Assembly: GCA_943359705.1 (NCBI GenBank)
Contig: CALRIB010000017.1
Location: 1 to 13,069, forward strand
DNA length: 13,069 nucleotides
From: Candidatus Nomurabacteria bacterium
GTDB taxonomy: Bacteria > Patescibacteriota > Minisyncoccia > Phycocordibacterales > UBA2100
Direction of reading: 5' to 3'
The notes beneath the pieces are model-generated. The model did no database searches. It worked only from the letters and a program-made list of their open reading frames with translations, and was not told where the DNA came from. Numbering within the stretch: the stretch's first letter is position 1; every line of letters begins with the position of its first letter. Positions 1 to 7,700 of the stretch are shown piece by piece. A program made the position numbers and the translations under genes.

Positions 1-2
1 CG

Positions 3-275
3 GTGCGGGCATTTACGTTACACCAATTCGGCCATCGCGATACGGTGGCTGAATTCGACGAAGAGCAGGTGAAAGACGAGCCTCGCATGCGCATGCCGTC
101 TCCCAAAAAGAAGGAAGAGGATTTCAAGCCGTGGAGCATGCAGAATCACAACCCCGGCAAAGACAAGGGCTCTCCCACCGGTAGCGCTGCAGCTGCAGAA
201 GACACAAGGCGCTCAAGCGGCGGCTCCGATGATGACCACAGCAACACGATGACGCTCGGTATCGGGGGGCGCTAG
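3..275 (+). CDS. C-terminal part of an unrecognised protein (5' truncated)
   Basis: The frame is open from the left edge to a TAG at 273-275. A GTG at position 3 could be read as a start, but the gene more likely begins outside the window, because there is no room to see a promoter or ribosome binding site. The visible 90 residues are strongly hydrophilic: an acidic/basic stretch (residues about 17-45, with KKKEED) is followed by a tail rich in Gly, Ser, Ala and Asp. No membrane segment or catalytic motif is visible. It looks like the disordered tail of a larger protein. I do not recognise the family and assign no function. It lies on the same strand as the oxidoreductase, 17 bases ahead of it, so they could be cotranscribed. 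Confidence 0.5.
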   Translation: MRAFTLHQFGHRDTVAEFDEEQVKDEPRMRMPSPKKKEEDFKPWSMQNHNPGKDKGSPTGSAAAAEDTRRSSGGSDDDHSNTMTLGIGGR

Positions 276-292
276 AGGTTCTACATCCCGTT

Positions 293-886
293 ATGGCCGC
301 TCGAAAGATTTTTTTGCTTCTAGGACACCCCGATAAGTCCGGACTTTGCGGAGAGATGGCCGATGCGTACGAATCTGCCGCGCGAGCCGCGGGGCACACG
401 GTGAACCGCATGAACATCGGGGATATGCAATTTGATCCCGTTCTTCATTTCGGTTACCGCCAGCGTCAGGAACTTGAGCCTGATTTGCTCAAATTTCAAC
501 AGTTAGTTACGGAGTCCGAGCATTTCGTCATCATCCATCCCGTGTGGTGGGTGGGTATGCCCGGCGGCTTAAAGGGACTGTTCGACCGCGCGTGGCTTCC
601 CGGTTCGGCATTTCGCTATATCAAAACAAGCGCGGGCGCGCGCACGATTTTTTGGAACCGTCTTTTTAAGGGCAAAACGGCTCGCATTATCGTGACAAGC
701 GGCACACTCCCGCTTTTGGTCAAATTTTTGCCGGGCAACGTCAACGCACAGCTCAAGTGGGGAATACTGTGGTTCGCCGGTTTTTCCGTCCGCACCAATT
801 GGTTCGGCCCGGCGGAGAACATTCCCGAACAACGGAAAGCACGATGGCTAGCGAAGATTCGAACGCTCGGTGCGAGCGGAAAGTGA
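293..886 (+). CDS. NAD(P)H-dependent oxidoreductase, flavodoxin-like fold (Flavodoxin_2 / NQO-type)
   Basis: The 197-residue product has the pattern of flavodoxin-fold NAD(P)H:quinone oxidoreductases (Flavodoxin_2). A first beta strand IFLLLGHP (residues 6-13) leads into a Ser/Gly phosphate-binding turn for FMN/FAD. The family signature PVWWVGMPGGLKGLFDRA lies at residues 83-100, followed by the LPGSAF segment. These enzymes are cytosolic and transfer two electrons from NAD(P)H to quinones or similar acceptors through a bound flavin. The substrate here cannot be read from sequence. Length fits the family. The ATG at 293 is the only reasonable start; no Shine-Dalgarno is present at normal spacing, and a weak -10-like CTACAT ends 7 bases upstream. 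Its TGA stop (884-886) directly abuts the stop of the convergent glycosyltransferase gene. Confidence 0.85.
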   Translation: MAARKIFLLLGHPDKSGLCGEMADAYESAARAAGHTVNRMNIGDMQFDPVLHFGYRQRQELEPDLLKFQQLVTESEHFVIIHPVWWVGMPGGLKGLFDRAWLPGSAFRYIKTSAGARTIFWNRLFKGKTARIIVTSGTLPLLVKFLPGNVNAQLKWGILWFAGFSVRTNWFGPAENIPEQRKARWLAKIRTLGASGK

Positions 887-2317
887 CTACGGCTCGAACT
901 TGTAGAGCGTCAGGTCGACTCCTTTGAACAGTACCTCTAGATGTGCCGCGAGCTCCGGATCGAAGGAATGATTCGTAACGAAATCGGTGGAAACAGCAAG
1001 GAAAAACGGACTATCGAGCACCGCATCATCCTTCATGAATTGCACGGGTCTGCCGCTATAGTAGCGAAGCGTATCGAGGTACTCGTATTGATACACGTAC
1101 AAGGGAAGTGAAGGATCGAGCGCGGCTACCCGGTTTCCGGCCCGCTGCTCATCGCTCGAAATAATGTCATTTATGGCGAGCGGCCGATACCAATGAAATG
1201 AGAAAAACAACGTGTTGATACCGGCGCCGAGAAAGAGTGCGACCGTCGCAGCAAGGAGCACGCTCCTCGCACTCCTTTCGTATCGTGTATACAAGGAGAA
1301 ACCGCCCAGCGCGATAGCAATTGCGGCAAACGGGTATATCGGGGTGAGGTAGTAAAAAAGCTTAGTGGTCGAGACAAAGAAGATAGTCGTTATCGTAAGC
1401 GCGGAGAGCGTGAAGATAAGCGCGTCTCGCTCGAGACGTGTGTGCCGCGCGTACCTGGTGATGAGCCATGCGAGGAGTAGAAGCACGAGCGGGCTCCATG
1501 GCAGCGCATAGGTAAAAAGGAAGCCGAAGTAATCCAGCGATGTAACGGAGCTTGATATCAGATTATCGACGACCGAGTTGACGATACGATTAAAAATGAA
1601 TTCATCCCAAAATGCGTGCCCGTACAAAAAGGATATGTACACGAGCCACGGCGCCATGAGCCCGGCGCCGAGCAGTCCTCCGGCCCAGAGTTGCCAACGC
1701 CCCAGCCATGTGAAGTCGAGTTCAAAGAGCGACCACATGCCGATGAGAGGCACGGACAAAAGGCCGATGACACTTTTAAAAAAGATGCCAAAGGCTGCGC
1801 CCACGGCGATACCAAGGAGCCATCGGGGATCTTTACGAGCCTTGAAAAAGCACCACACCGAGAAAAGCACCCCGGCGGTCGCAGGGACGTCGAGACGCAC
1901 CTGCCGTCCCGCTTCCATAAACGGGGCGGTCGTGAGAAGGACGAGGCCGGCGAGACCCGCAATGAGGGCGCTGCCCGTAATCTCGTAGGTGATGAGCATC
2001 GTAAGCAAGACGCAGGCGACTGCGGCAAGCGCCGCAGGGACGCGATAAGAAAATTCCGGAGTGCCGAAGACTTTGTCCGCGCCTATCGCGACCCAGAAGT
2101 ACAGCGGCGGTTTTTGGAAAAACGGGGCGCCGTAAAAAACAGGCGCGGCAATGTTGCCGCTTAGGACGGTGTCGTGAATGATGTTGGCATACATTGCCTC
2201 GTCGTAGTCCCAGAACGGCCTGCTTCCGAGCGAAGTGAACGTGAGGGCGAACGCGGCTAAGAGAGTGGCGGCGCACAGGTACTTGCCCGGAGTCCAAGAG
2301 CGAAGGCCGAGTTCCAT
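887..2317 (-). CDS. GT39 / ArnT-like membrane glycosyltransferase
   Basis: This polytopic GT-C fold glycosyltransferase of about 476 residues resembles the ArnT/PMT-like family that transfers sugars from polyprenyl-phosphate donors on the outer face of the membrane. A first membrane helix (about residues 13-31) is followed by the extracytoplasmic motif RPFWDYDEAMYA (33-44), whose Asp39-Glu40 pair is the expected catalytic acidic site. Next come FFQKPPLYFW (66-75) and a conserved GRQVRLDVPATAG segment. About ten further hydrophobic helices follow, then a soluble C-terminal domain of roughly 100 residues. The acceptor is unknown; cell-surface polymer or lipid modification is plausible. I chose the ATG at 2317 over a TTG at 2326 because the TTG lies inside the apparent -10 box. 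It is divergent from ychF and ends exactly where the oxidoreductase gene ends. Confidence 0.85.
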   Translation of the reverse strand: MELGLRSWTPGKYLCAATLLAAFALTFTSLGSRPFWDYDEAMYANIIHDTVLSGNIAAPVFYGAPFFQKPPLYFWVAIGADKVFGTPEFSYRVPAALAAVACVLLTMLITYEITGSALIAGLAGLVLLTTAPFMEAGRQVRLDVPATAGVLFSVWCFFKARKDPRWLLGIAVGAAFGIFFKSVIGLLSVPLIGMWSLFELDFTWLGRWQLWAGGLLGAGLMAPWLVYISFLYGHAFWDEFIFNRIVNSVVDNLISSSVTSLDYFGFLFTYALPWSPLVLLLLAWLITRYARHTRLERDALIFTLSALTITTIFFVSTTKLFYYLTPIYPFAAIAIALGGFSLYTRYERSARSVLLAATVALFLGAGINTLFFSFHWYRPLAINDIISSDEQRAGNRVAALDPSLPLYVYQYEYLDTLRYYSGRPVQFMKDDAVLDSPFFLAVSTDFVTNHSFDPELAAHLEVLFKGVDLTLYKFEP

Positions 2318-2325
2318 AGAGACCA

Positions 2326-2331
2326 AAATTA
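2326..2331 (-). promoter_or_regulatory. -10 box of the GT39 gene
   Basis: On the minus strand TAATTT ends 9 bases before the ATG at 2317. No convincing -35 is seen. The spacing matches that of the other genes in the window, and the predicted start of transcription falls within two or three bases of the ATG, giving a leaderless mRNA. It lies back to back with the ychF promoter. Confidence 0.35.
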
Positions 2332-2354
2332 TGGCAGAAACACGAGATATCAGC

Positions 2355-2360
2355 TAGTAT
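2355..2360 (+). promoter_or_regulatory. -10 box of ychF
   Basis: TAGTAT ends 7 bases before the ychF ATG at 2367, so the predicted +1 is the A of the start codon (leaderless). There is no Shine-Dalgarno sequence between the box and the start. The -35 position holds only a poor match. Confidence 0.42.
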
Positions 2361-2366
2361 TGTCCG

Positions 2367-3467
2367 ATGTCACTCAGTATCGGAATTGTAGGATTGCCCA
2401 ACGTCGGGAAATCGACGCTTTTTAATGCACTTACGAAGAAGGGTGTGCTCGTTGCCAATTATCCTTTTGCGACCATCGACCCATCGGTGGGCGCGGTGGC
2501 GGTGCCGGATGTGCGTTTGGATAGGTTGACCAAAATGGCGAACTCCGAAAAGACGGTGCCTGCAATTGTCGAGTTCGTGGACATCGCCGGGCTCGTGAAG
2601 GGCGCATCGGAAGGGGAGGGATTGGGCAATCAGTTTCTGACCAACATCCGCGAGACCGACGCTATTGCGGAAGTTGTACGCATTTTTGATGACGAGGATA
2701 TTCATCATGTACAGGGACATGTAGACCCGCTTCATGACATCGAAGTCATCAATCTCGAACTTGTACTTGCTGATTTGCAGACTGCGGAAAAGCGTTTGGA
2801 GCGGGTCGAGCGCGACGCCAAAAGCGGGGAGAAGGAACTCATCGCCGAGCGTGACGTGCTTCGCCTCATCGTGCCGACGCTTCAGAGTGGCAAGCCGGCG
2901 CGTTCGGTCGCGCTTAGTGATGTCGAGCGAGCGGCTGCCAAGGGTCTGCATTTGCTTACCATGAAGCCGATGCTTTATGTTCTTAATAAGAAGAGCGGCG
3001 TTGTAAACATTGATGCGGAAGGCGGGGAGCGCTGGCGGGAGCTTAAGCAATTTCTCGATACCTCCAATGCGGGGTATGTGTTCGTGGACGCGGGGGTAGA
3101 GCACGAACTCTCCGACGTACACGACGACGAGCGCGCGGATTTCCGCCGAGAACTCGGCGTGGCTGACGACGGCATCAACGCCCTCATCAAGGCCGGATAC
3201 GAACTGCTCGACCTCATTTCCTTTTTTACGACCGGCGAAGATGAGACGCGCGCGTGGACGATTAAGCGTGGCGCCACTGCGCCCGACGCAGGAGCTGCCA
3301 TTCACACCGATTTCCGCGACAAATTCATCCGTGCTGGAGTCATTTTCTGGGAACGCCTTATCGAGTGCGGTTCGTGGGCAAAGGCACGCGAAAAAGGCTT
3401 GGTGCGCAGCGAAGGAAAGGAATATATCGTCAACGACGGCGACGTGATGGAGTTCCGGCACAGCTAG
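2367..3467 (+). CDS. ychF: Redox/ribosome-associated P-loop NTPase YchF (OLA1 family)
   Basis: The 366-residue product is colinear with YchF/OLA1, an Obg-related translation-factor NTPase that binds the ribosome and, in characterised members, prefers ATP to GTP. Walker A GLPNVGKST is at residues 9-17, switch/G3 DIAGLVKGAS at 72-81, and a coiled-coil-like charged helical insert at about 135-165. The C-terminal TGS domain begins near RAWTIKRGATAPDAG (295-309) and ends with GKEYIVNDGDVMEF. The base-recognition motif is NKKS (207-210) where family members usually have NxxE, so nucleotide preference may differ. Length is normal (E. coli YchF has 363 residues). The start is fixed by the N-terminal beta strand immediately after MSLSIG and by a -10 box 7 bases upstream. 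Confidence 0.96.
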   Translation: MSLSIGIVGLPNVGKSTLFNALTKKGVLVANYPFATIDPSVGAVAVPDVRLDRLTKMANSEKTVPAIVEFVDIAGLVKGASEGEGLGNQFLTNIRETDAIAEVVRIFDDEDIHHVQGHVDPLHDIEVINLELVLADLQTAEKRLERVERDAKSGEKELIAERDVLRLIVPTLQSGKPARSVALSDVERAAAKGLHLLTMKPMLYVLNKKSGVVNIDAEGGERWRELKQFLDTSNAGYVFVDAGVEHELSDVHDDERADFRRELGVADDGINALIKAGYELLDLISFFTTGEDETRAWTIKRGATAPDAGAAIHTDFRDKFIRAGVIFWERLIECGSWAKAREKGLVRSEGKEYIVNDGDVMEFRHS

Positions 3468-3496
3468 TTGTGCAAGTTAATACTCCCTGACATACT
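3468..3496 (+). promoter_or_regulatory. Promoter of the DUF5671-like gene
   Basis: TTGTGC (3468-3473) and CATACT (3491-3496) are separated by exactly 17 bases, and TGA directly before the hexamer makes an extended -10. This is the best complete promoter in the window. It begins at the base after the ychF stop, and its -10 ends 9 bases before the ATG at 3505, so the transcript should be nearly leaderless. Confidence 0.6.
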
Positions 3497-3504
3497 GAAG
3501 CGAT

Positions 3505-4458
3505 ATGGATAAACCGAAGGTTACGCCCAAGGATTTTTTCCTCTGGGTCGGGGCGATGGTAGCGCTCTACGGGGGAGTGGTCGCCTTTATTGCGCTTATT
3601 TTTGATTACATTAATCACGCCTTTCCGAATCCGGTCACCAATTACTACTACACCGACTCGAGCGGCATCAGTTATGAGAGTGCGTCTCTCATCGTCCTCA
3701 CACCGGTGTTCCTCATCTTGATGCGCGTCATACGTCGAGCCATCGCCGCCGACCCGACCAGGCAAGATATTTGGATTCGACGTTGGGCGCTGTTCCTCAC
3801 CCTTTTCTTCGCCGGTTCCTCAATGGTCGTCGATCTTATTGTGCTCGTGAACACCTACCTGCAGGGCGAAGATCTTACGGCAGGATTCCTCCTCAAAGTA
3901 CTCACGGTATTCCTCGTCGCAGGCCTCGGTTTTATGCATTTCCTCGCCGACGTGTGGGGGTACTGGGAGCGTGAGCCGCAGCGTGCGCGCATGGTTAATT
4001 ATGGCGTGGGAGTGCTCGTGGTGGTATCCATCATCGCAGGCTTCTTCATCATCGGAACTCCGCAGCAGCTCCGCGCGCAAAAACAGGACGCCATCCGCAT
4101 CCAGGATCTCCAAAATCTGCAGTGGCAGGTGATTAACTATTGGCAGCAAAAGGAATCGCTGCCGGCCGTTCTTACCGATTTGAATGACCCGCTCAGCAAC
4201 AACATGATTCCCCTAGACCCGGAGACTAAAACTGTATACGGATACAAACGCACGAGCCCTCTCGACTTCCAACTATGCGCGACCTTTGCCAACGCGGGTG
4301 ACTCAATGAACCAATACGGCCGACCCGTAGCGATCCCCACGGAGCCGCTTGGAACGGATAAGCCGACTCAGGACAATTGGCAGCACAACGCCGGTGAGGT
4401 GTGCTTTGACCGCTCCATAGACCCCCAAAGGTACCCACCCTACACCAAGGCGCGATAA
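3505..4458 (+). CDS. Five-helix membrane protein, DUF5671-like, with pilin-like C-terminal domain
   Basis: The 317-residue protein has five predicted membrane helices, at about residues 11-34, 60-79, 93-117, 126-150 and 165-185, separated by short polar loops with an NYYYTDSSG segment after helix 1. This helical part resembles DUF5671 proteins that I recall from Patescibacteria; the function of that family is unknown. The remaining 130 residues are soluble. They begin with an amphipathic helix (RIQDLQNLQWQVINYW, 198-213) followed by DPETKTVYGYKR and DFQLCATF. This layout resembles the globular part of type II/type IV pseudopilins. Two Cys (258, 300) flank that region. The gene has its own promoter directly after ychF. 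I infer an envelope protein; no enzymatic motif is seen. Confidence 0.75.
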   Translation: MDKPKVTPKDFFLWVGAMVALYGGVVAFIALIFDYINHAFPNPVTNYYYTDSSGISYESASLIVLTPVFLILMRVIRRAIAADPTRQDIWIRRWALFLTLFFAGSSMVVDLIVLVNTYLQGEDLTAGFLLKVLTVFLVAGLGFMHFLADVWGYWEREPQRARMVNYGVGVLVVVSIIAGFFIIGTPQQLRAQKQDAIRIQDLQNLQWQVINYWQQKESLPAVLTDLNDPLSNNMIPLDPETKTVYGYKRTSPLDFQLCATFANAGDSMNQYGRPVAIPTEPLGTDKPTQDNWQHNAGEVCFDRSIDPQRYPPYTKAR

Positions 4459-4470
4459 ACGCGCCTTGCT

Positions 4471-4616
4471 CTGAGAACCCTCGGTTCTCAGCAGTCGGCC
4501 TGCGGGCACTCGGCCGACTTGCTCTCCGACACGGGAAAACTACAGTTTTCCCGACCCCTTTCGCCACCGTGCAAAGCACGATGGGCCGAAAACGAAAGCT
4601 TTGTAGGCGCGTTTTC
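4471..4616. repeat. Cluster of hairpins in the spacer before leuS
   Basis: The 188 bases between the DUF5671-like stop and the leuS leader ORF hold closely packed inverted repeats. H1: CTGAGAACC (4471-4479) with GGTTCTCAG (4483-4491), 3-base loop. H2: AGTCGGCC (4493-4500) with GGCCGACT (4512-4519). H3: CGGGAAAACT (4532-4541) with AGTTTTCCCG (4544-4553). H4: an imperfect hairpin 4559-4591 around CGTGC-AAA-GCACG, with outer arms TTTCG and CGAAA. H5: GAAAACG (4588-4594) with CGTTTTC (4610-4616), which would exclude the H4 outer stem. None has a clear U-tract, so they are not textbook terminators, though H1 lies 13 bases after the stop and could end that transcript. They resemble a REP-type palindrome cluster. 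No gene is seen here. Confidence 0.65.
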
Positions 4617-4629
4617 CAAGGTAGCCTCG

Positions 4630-4638
4630 TGTGATACT
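4630..4638 (+). promoter_or_regulatory. Extended -10 promoter of the leuS leader ORF and leuS
   Basis: TGT followed by GATACT (4633-4638) forms an extended -10 ending 9 bases before the ATG at 4647. That is the same geometry as the DUF5671-like gene. The -35 position (4610-4615) is weak. The predicted transcript would begin at the leader ORF and read through it into leuS, leaving the hairpin cluster outside the mRNA. Confidence 0.45.
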
Positions 4639-4646
4639 CTGTGCCA

Positions 4647-4724
4647 ATGCGGAGCTACGACCATAAAAAAATCGAGAAGAAATGGCCCTCCTTCGCTAAA
4701 GCTTCGGACGGGCAAGCACGTTAG
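4647..4724 (+). pseudogene. Truncated duplicate of the leuS start (25-codon leader ORF)
   Basis: ATG at 4647 opens a 25-codon ORF whose first 13 residues, MRSYDHKKIEKKW, align without gaps to the start of the LeuRS below, MKKYDHKSIERKW (9 of 13 identical). The corresponding DNA matches at 25 of 39 positions, with synonymous changes, so the copy is old or came from a related leuS. Immediately after codon 13 the frame enters a REP-like hairpin, read as PSFAKASDGQAR, and stops at TAG 4722-4724. The true leuS ATG is 2 bases further on in another frame. With the leaderless promoter upstream and no Shine-Dalgarno before leuS, the ORF may be translated, with leuS started by termination-reinitiation. 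It could be a recombination scar, a regulatory leader, or both. Confidence 0.6.
4685..4713. repeat. REP-like palindrome inside the leuS leader ORF
   Basis: GCCC-TCC (4685-4691) pairs with GGA-c-GGGC (4706-4713), with one bulged base, around a 14-base interior containing TTCGCTAAAGCTTC. The interior includes the palindrome AAGCTT. I recall very similar TTCGCTAAAGCTTCGG elements dispersed in Patescibacteria genomes, but cannot confirm this here. It sits exactly where similarity to leuS stops, as if inserted there. Confidence 0.5.
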
Positions 4725-4726
4725 GT

Positions 4727-7700
4727 ATGAAAAAGTACGACCATAAATCTATAGAACGAAAGTGGCAAACTGTCTGGAAGAAAAAGAAGCTTCACTCGAC
4801 CCCTGACAAGAAAAAAGGTGCCGAGAATTATCATTTGCTCGTCGAGTTCCCGTACCCCTCGGGCAATCTCCACGTGGGGCATTGGTACGCTTTTGCCATT
4901 CCCGATATTCTCGCGCGCACGCTGCGCATGCAGGGCAAGAATGTGCTCTATCCAATAGGTTTCGATGCGTTCGGTCTGCCGGCTGAAAACGCAGCTATCC
5001 AGCGCAAGCTCGACCCCCGCAAGTGGACGTACGACAACATCGCGCACATGCGGAAGCAAATCGCTTCAATGGGCGCTTCATTCGACCTCTCGCGCGAAGT
5101 TATCACCGCCGACCCGGAGTACTACAAATGGACGCAGTGGCAATTTTTGCAGTTTTTCAAAAAAGGGTTGGCGTACCGCAAGGACACCTTCGTCAACTGG
5201 TGCCCCAAAGATAAAACTGTTCTTGCCAACGAGCAGGTGGTGGAAGGGAAGTGCGACCGATGCGGCTCGGATGTCGTTCAAAAGAAAATGCTGCAGTGGA
5301 ATCTGCGCATTACAGACTACGCCGACCGACTTGTCGACGACCTTACTCCCCTGAATTGGCCGGAAGAAATAAAGGAATCGCAGCGCAACTGGATAGGCCG
5401 CTCAGAAGGTGCGGAAATATCATTTCCGCTGGAATTTGAAAAGAACGACGGCTCGAAACCCAACTACCTCATTTTGCACGGATACAAAAGTTCATCGAAG
5501 GGCGCATTTATTCCGTGGCTGCAACGCGAACTTGAGGGACGGGGATACAAGGTTCAGGTGCCTGATTTGCCCAATTCCGATGCGCCAAAAGAAGCGGAAC
5601 AGGTTAAAAAAGTTCTCGATTCCTGTCCGGTAGACGAGGACACCATCATCGTCGGGCACAGTCTCGGCGGTGGTATCGCGCTCCGAGTCTTGGAGACTAT
5701 CAACAAACCGATTGCCGGTCTTGTGCTGGTCGGTTCCGTCGTCAACGTGAACTTCCCGGGCGCCCAGCCCCGGCCGTTCGCACAACATTTCAACTGGGAT
5801 TTCGACTACGACAGCATCAAGAAACTTTTCAAATTTTGCGTTGTACTCTCCGACCTTCAGGAAGGAAATCCGCGTGTCCCGTATCTAAAATTCCTCGCCG
5901 CAAAGCTCGGCGCGCGGCTGATTGAGGGCAATGCAAAAAAGGAACACTTTCGCAATCCCGAAGAGCCGATGGTCTTGAACGCGCTCTTGCCGCACATTCC
6001 CGTTTTCACCACCCGCGCCGACACACTGTTCGGCGGCACCTATCTTGTGCTCGCACCCGAGCATCCCTGGGTTACTCTCGCACTCGAGCAGAAGACTGTT
6101 CTTGCCAACAACGATGAAGTGGCGGCATATGTGGCGGGTGCTAAAAAGAAAACCGAGCTCGAGAGACAAGAGAACCGCGACAAGAGCGGAGTCGAACTAA
6201 AGGGAGTCATGGCAATAAATCCCGCGAGCGGTACAAAGATGCCGCTTTGGGTTGCGGATTTTGTCATCGGCAGCTACGGCACGGGAGCGGTTTTTGCGGA
6301 CGCGCATGATGAGCGCGATTATGAATTCGCGAAAAAGTTCGGCATTCCGCTCAAGGAAACGCTCGAGCCGCTTGTTGTGCGAACTTCAGGGCTCGACTCT
6401 GTGCATGCTGACGAACCATTCACCGACCGGCCTGCGGTTTTGGCTATCGTTCAACACTGGGCAGAAGACAAATACCTGGCGGTGCGGTACCGCCCCACCG
6501 ATACGCGCGGCTGTGTTTCAGGTGGCATTGAAGCAGGGGAGACTCCTGAGCAGGCGGCGATTCGTGAAATTGCCGAGGAGACCGGGTATACGAGTGCAGA
6601 GTTAGTCCGAAAGCTTGGGGGTAGCATTCATTGCAAGTACTACAGTGTTATCCGCAAACTCAACGTCTTTGCCCACTTCACTCCGCTTTTACTGAAGTTA
6701 AAGGACGCGACTATGGTGGAGGTCTCAGAGAAGGAAAAGGCACATCACGAGATATCTTGGCTCACAAAAGCGGAAATGGACAATTTTATCAATCGCGAGG
6801 ATATGAAGGTGGCGTGGAGTCGCACTCCGGGCGACGTATGCTACTCCGGAAAGGGAATACTTTTCGACTCTGCCGAGTTCTCGGGGCTCACGAGTGAGGA
6901 GGCGATACCCAGGGTTGGCGACAAATATGGCACGCGAGTAAAGCAATATCGTCTTCGCGACTGGGTCGTTTCCCGTCAGCGATATTGGGGTGTGCCGATA
7001 CCGATAATCCACTGCCCGAAGTGCGGCGAGGTGGCGGTACCCGATAAAGACCTGCCGGTTAAGCTGCCGGCGGTCAAAGATTTTCTGCCCGACGGCAACG
7101 GAAAGTCTCCGCTCGCGAAGGTGACGAAGTTCGTCAAAGTAAAGTGCCCGCAGTGCAAAGGTGCCGCTGAGCGGGAGACCGACACGCTGGATACCTTTGT
7201 GGACTCTTCGTGGTACTTCCTCCGGTACACCGACCCGAAGAACAAAAAAGAATTTGCTTCGCGCAAGAAACAGGATAATTGGATGCCGGTCAACTTTTAC
7301 TCCGGCGGCCCTGAGCACACGACCATGCACGTTTTGTACAGCCGCTTCTGGCACAAAGCTCTGTTTGATCTCGGACTTGTGAAGGATGCCGAACCCTACA
7401 CTCGGCGGATGAGCCACGGGCTTATTCTTGGCCCCGACAGTCAAAAGATGAGCAAATCCCACGGCAACGTCATCGACCCCGATGCAATCGTCGAACGCCT
7501 CGGCGCGGACACCGTGCGGCTGTACCTCGCATTTATCGGCCCGTACAGCGAGGCGGGTAGTTACCCATGGAATCCGGACGGTGTGGTGGGCGTGCGACGC
7601 TTTTTGGAGCGTGTATGGCGGGCGCAGGAATTGGTGACAAAGAATGACGTTGCCGCTCTCGAAAGTGCATTACATAAAGCCGTTAAAAAAGTGGGAGATG

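Noticed and set aside
1616..2164. A 182-codon plus-strand frame inside the GT39 gene
   Set aside because: It is very rich in Arg, Lys and Glu, without hydrophobic core or motif, opposite the membrane helices of GT39. This is the usual complement of a membrane-protein gene.
2370..3461. A 363-codon open frame on the minus strand covering nearly all of ychF
   Set aside because: It is the antisense shadow of a strongly coding gene. Its translation shows no family motif, and ychF is unmistakable on the plus strand.
4471..4616. A T-box riboswitch before leuS, since one hairpin has CTC (a Leu codon) in its loop
   Set aside because: No T-box consensus or antiterminator is present, the 3-base loop is not a specifier loop, and the likely leuS promoter lies downstream of the hairpins.
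5216..6109. A 15-base direct repeat, ACTGTTCTTGCCAAC, at 5216-5230 and 6095-6109, flanking the hydrolase insert in leuS
   Set aside because: Both copies encode TVLAN within separately conserved LeuRS regions. They do not sit at the insert boundaries, so chance similarity is more likely than a target-site duplication.
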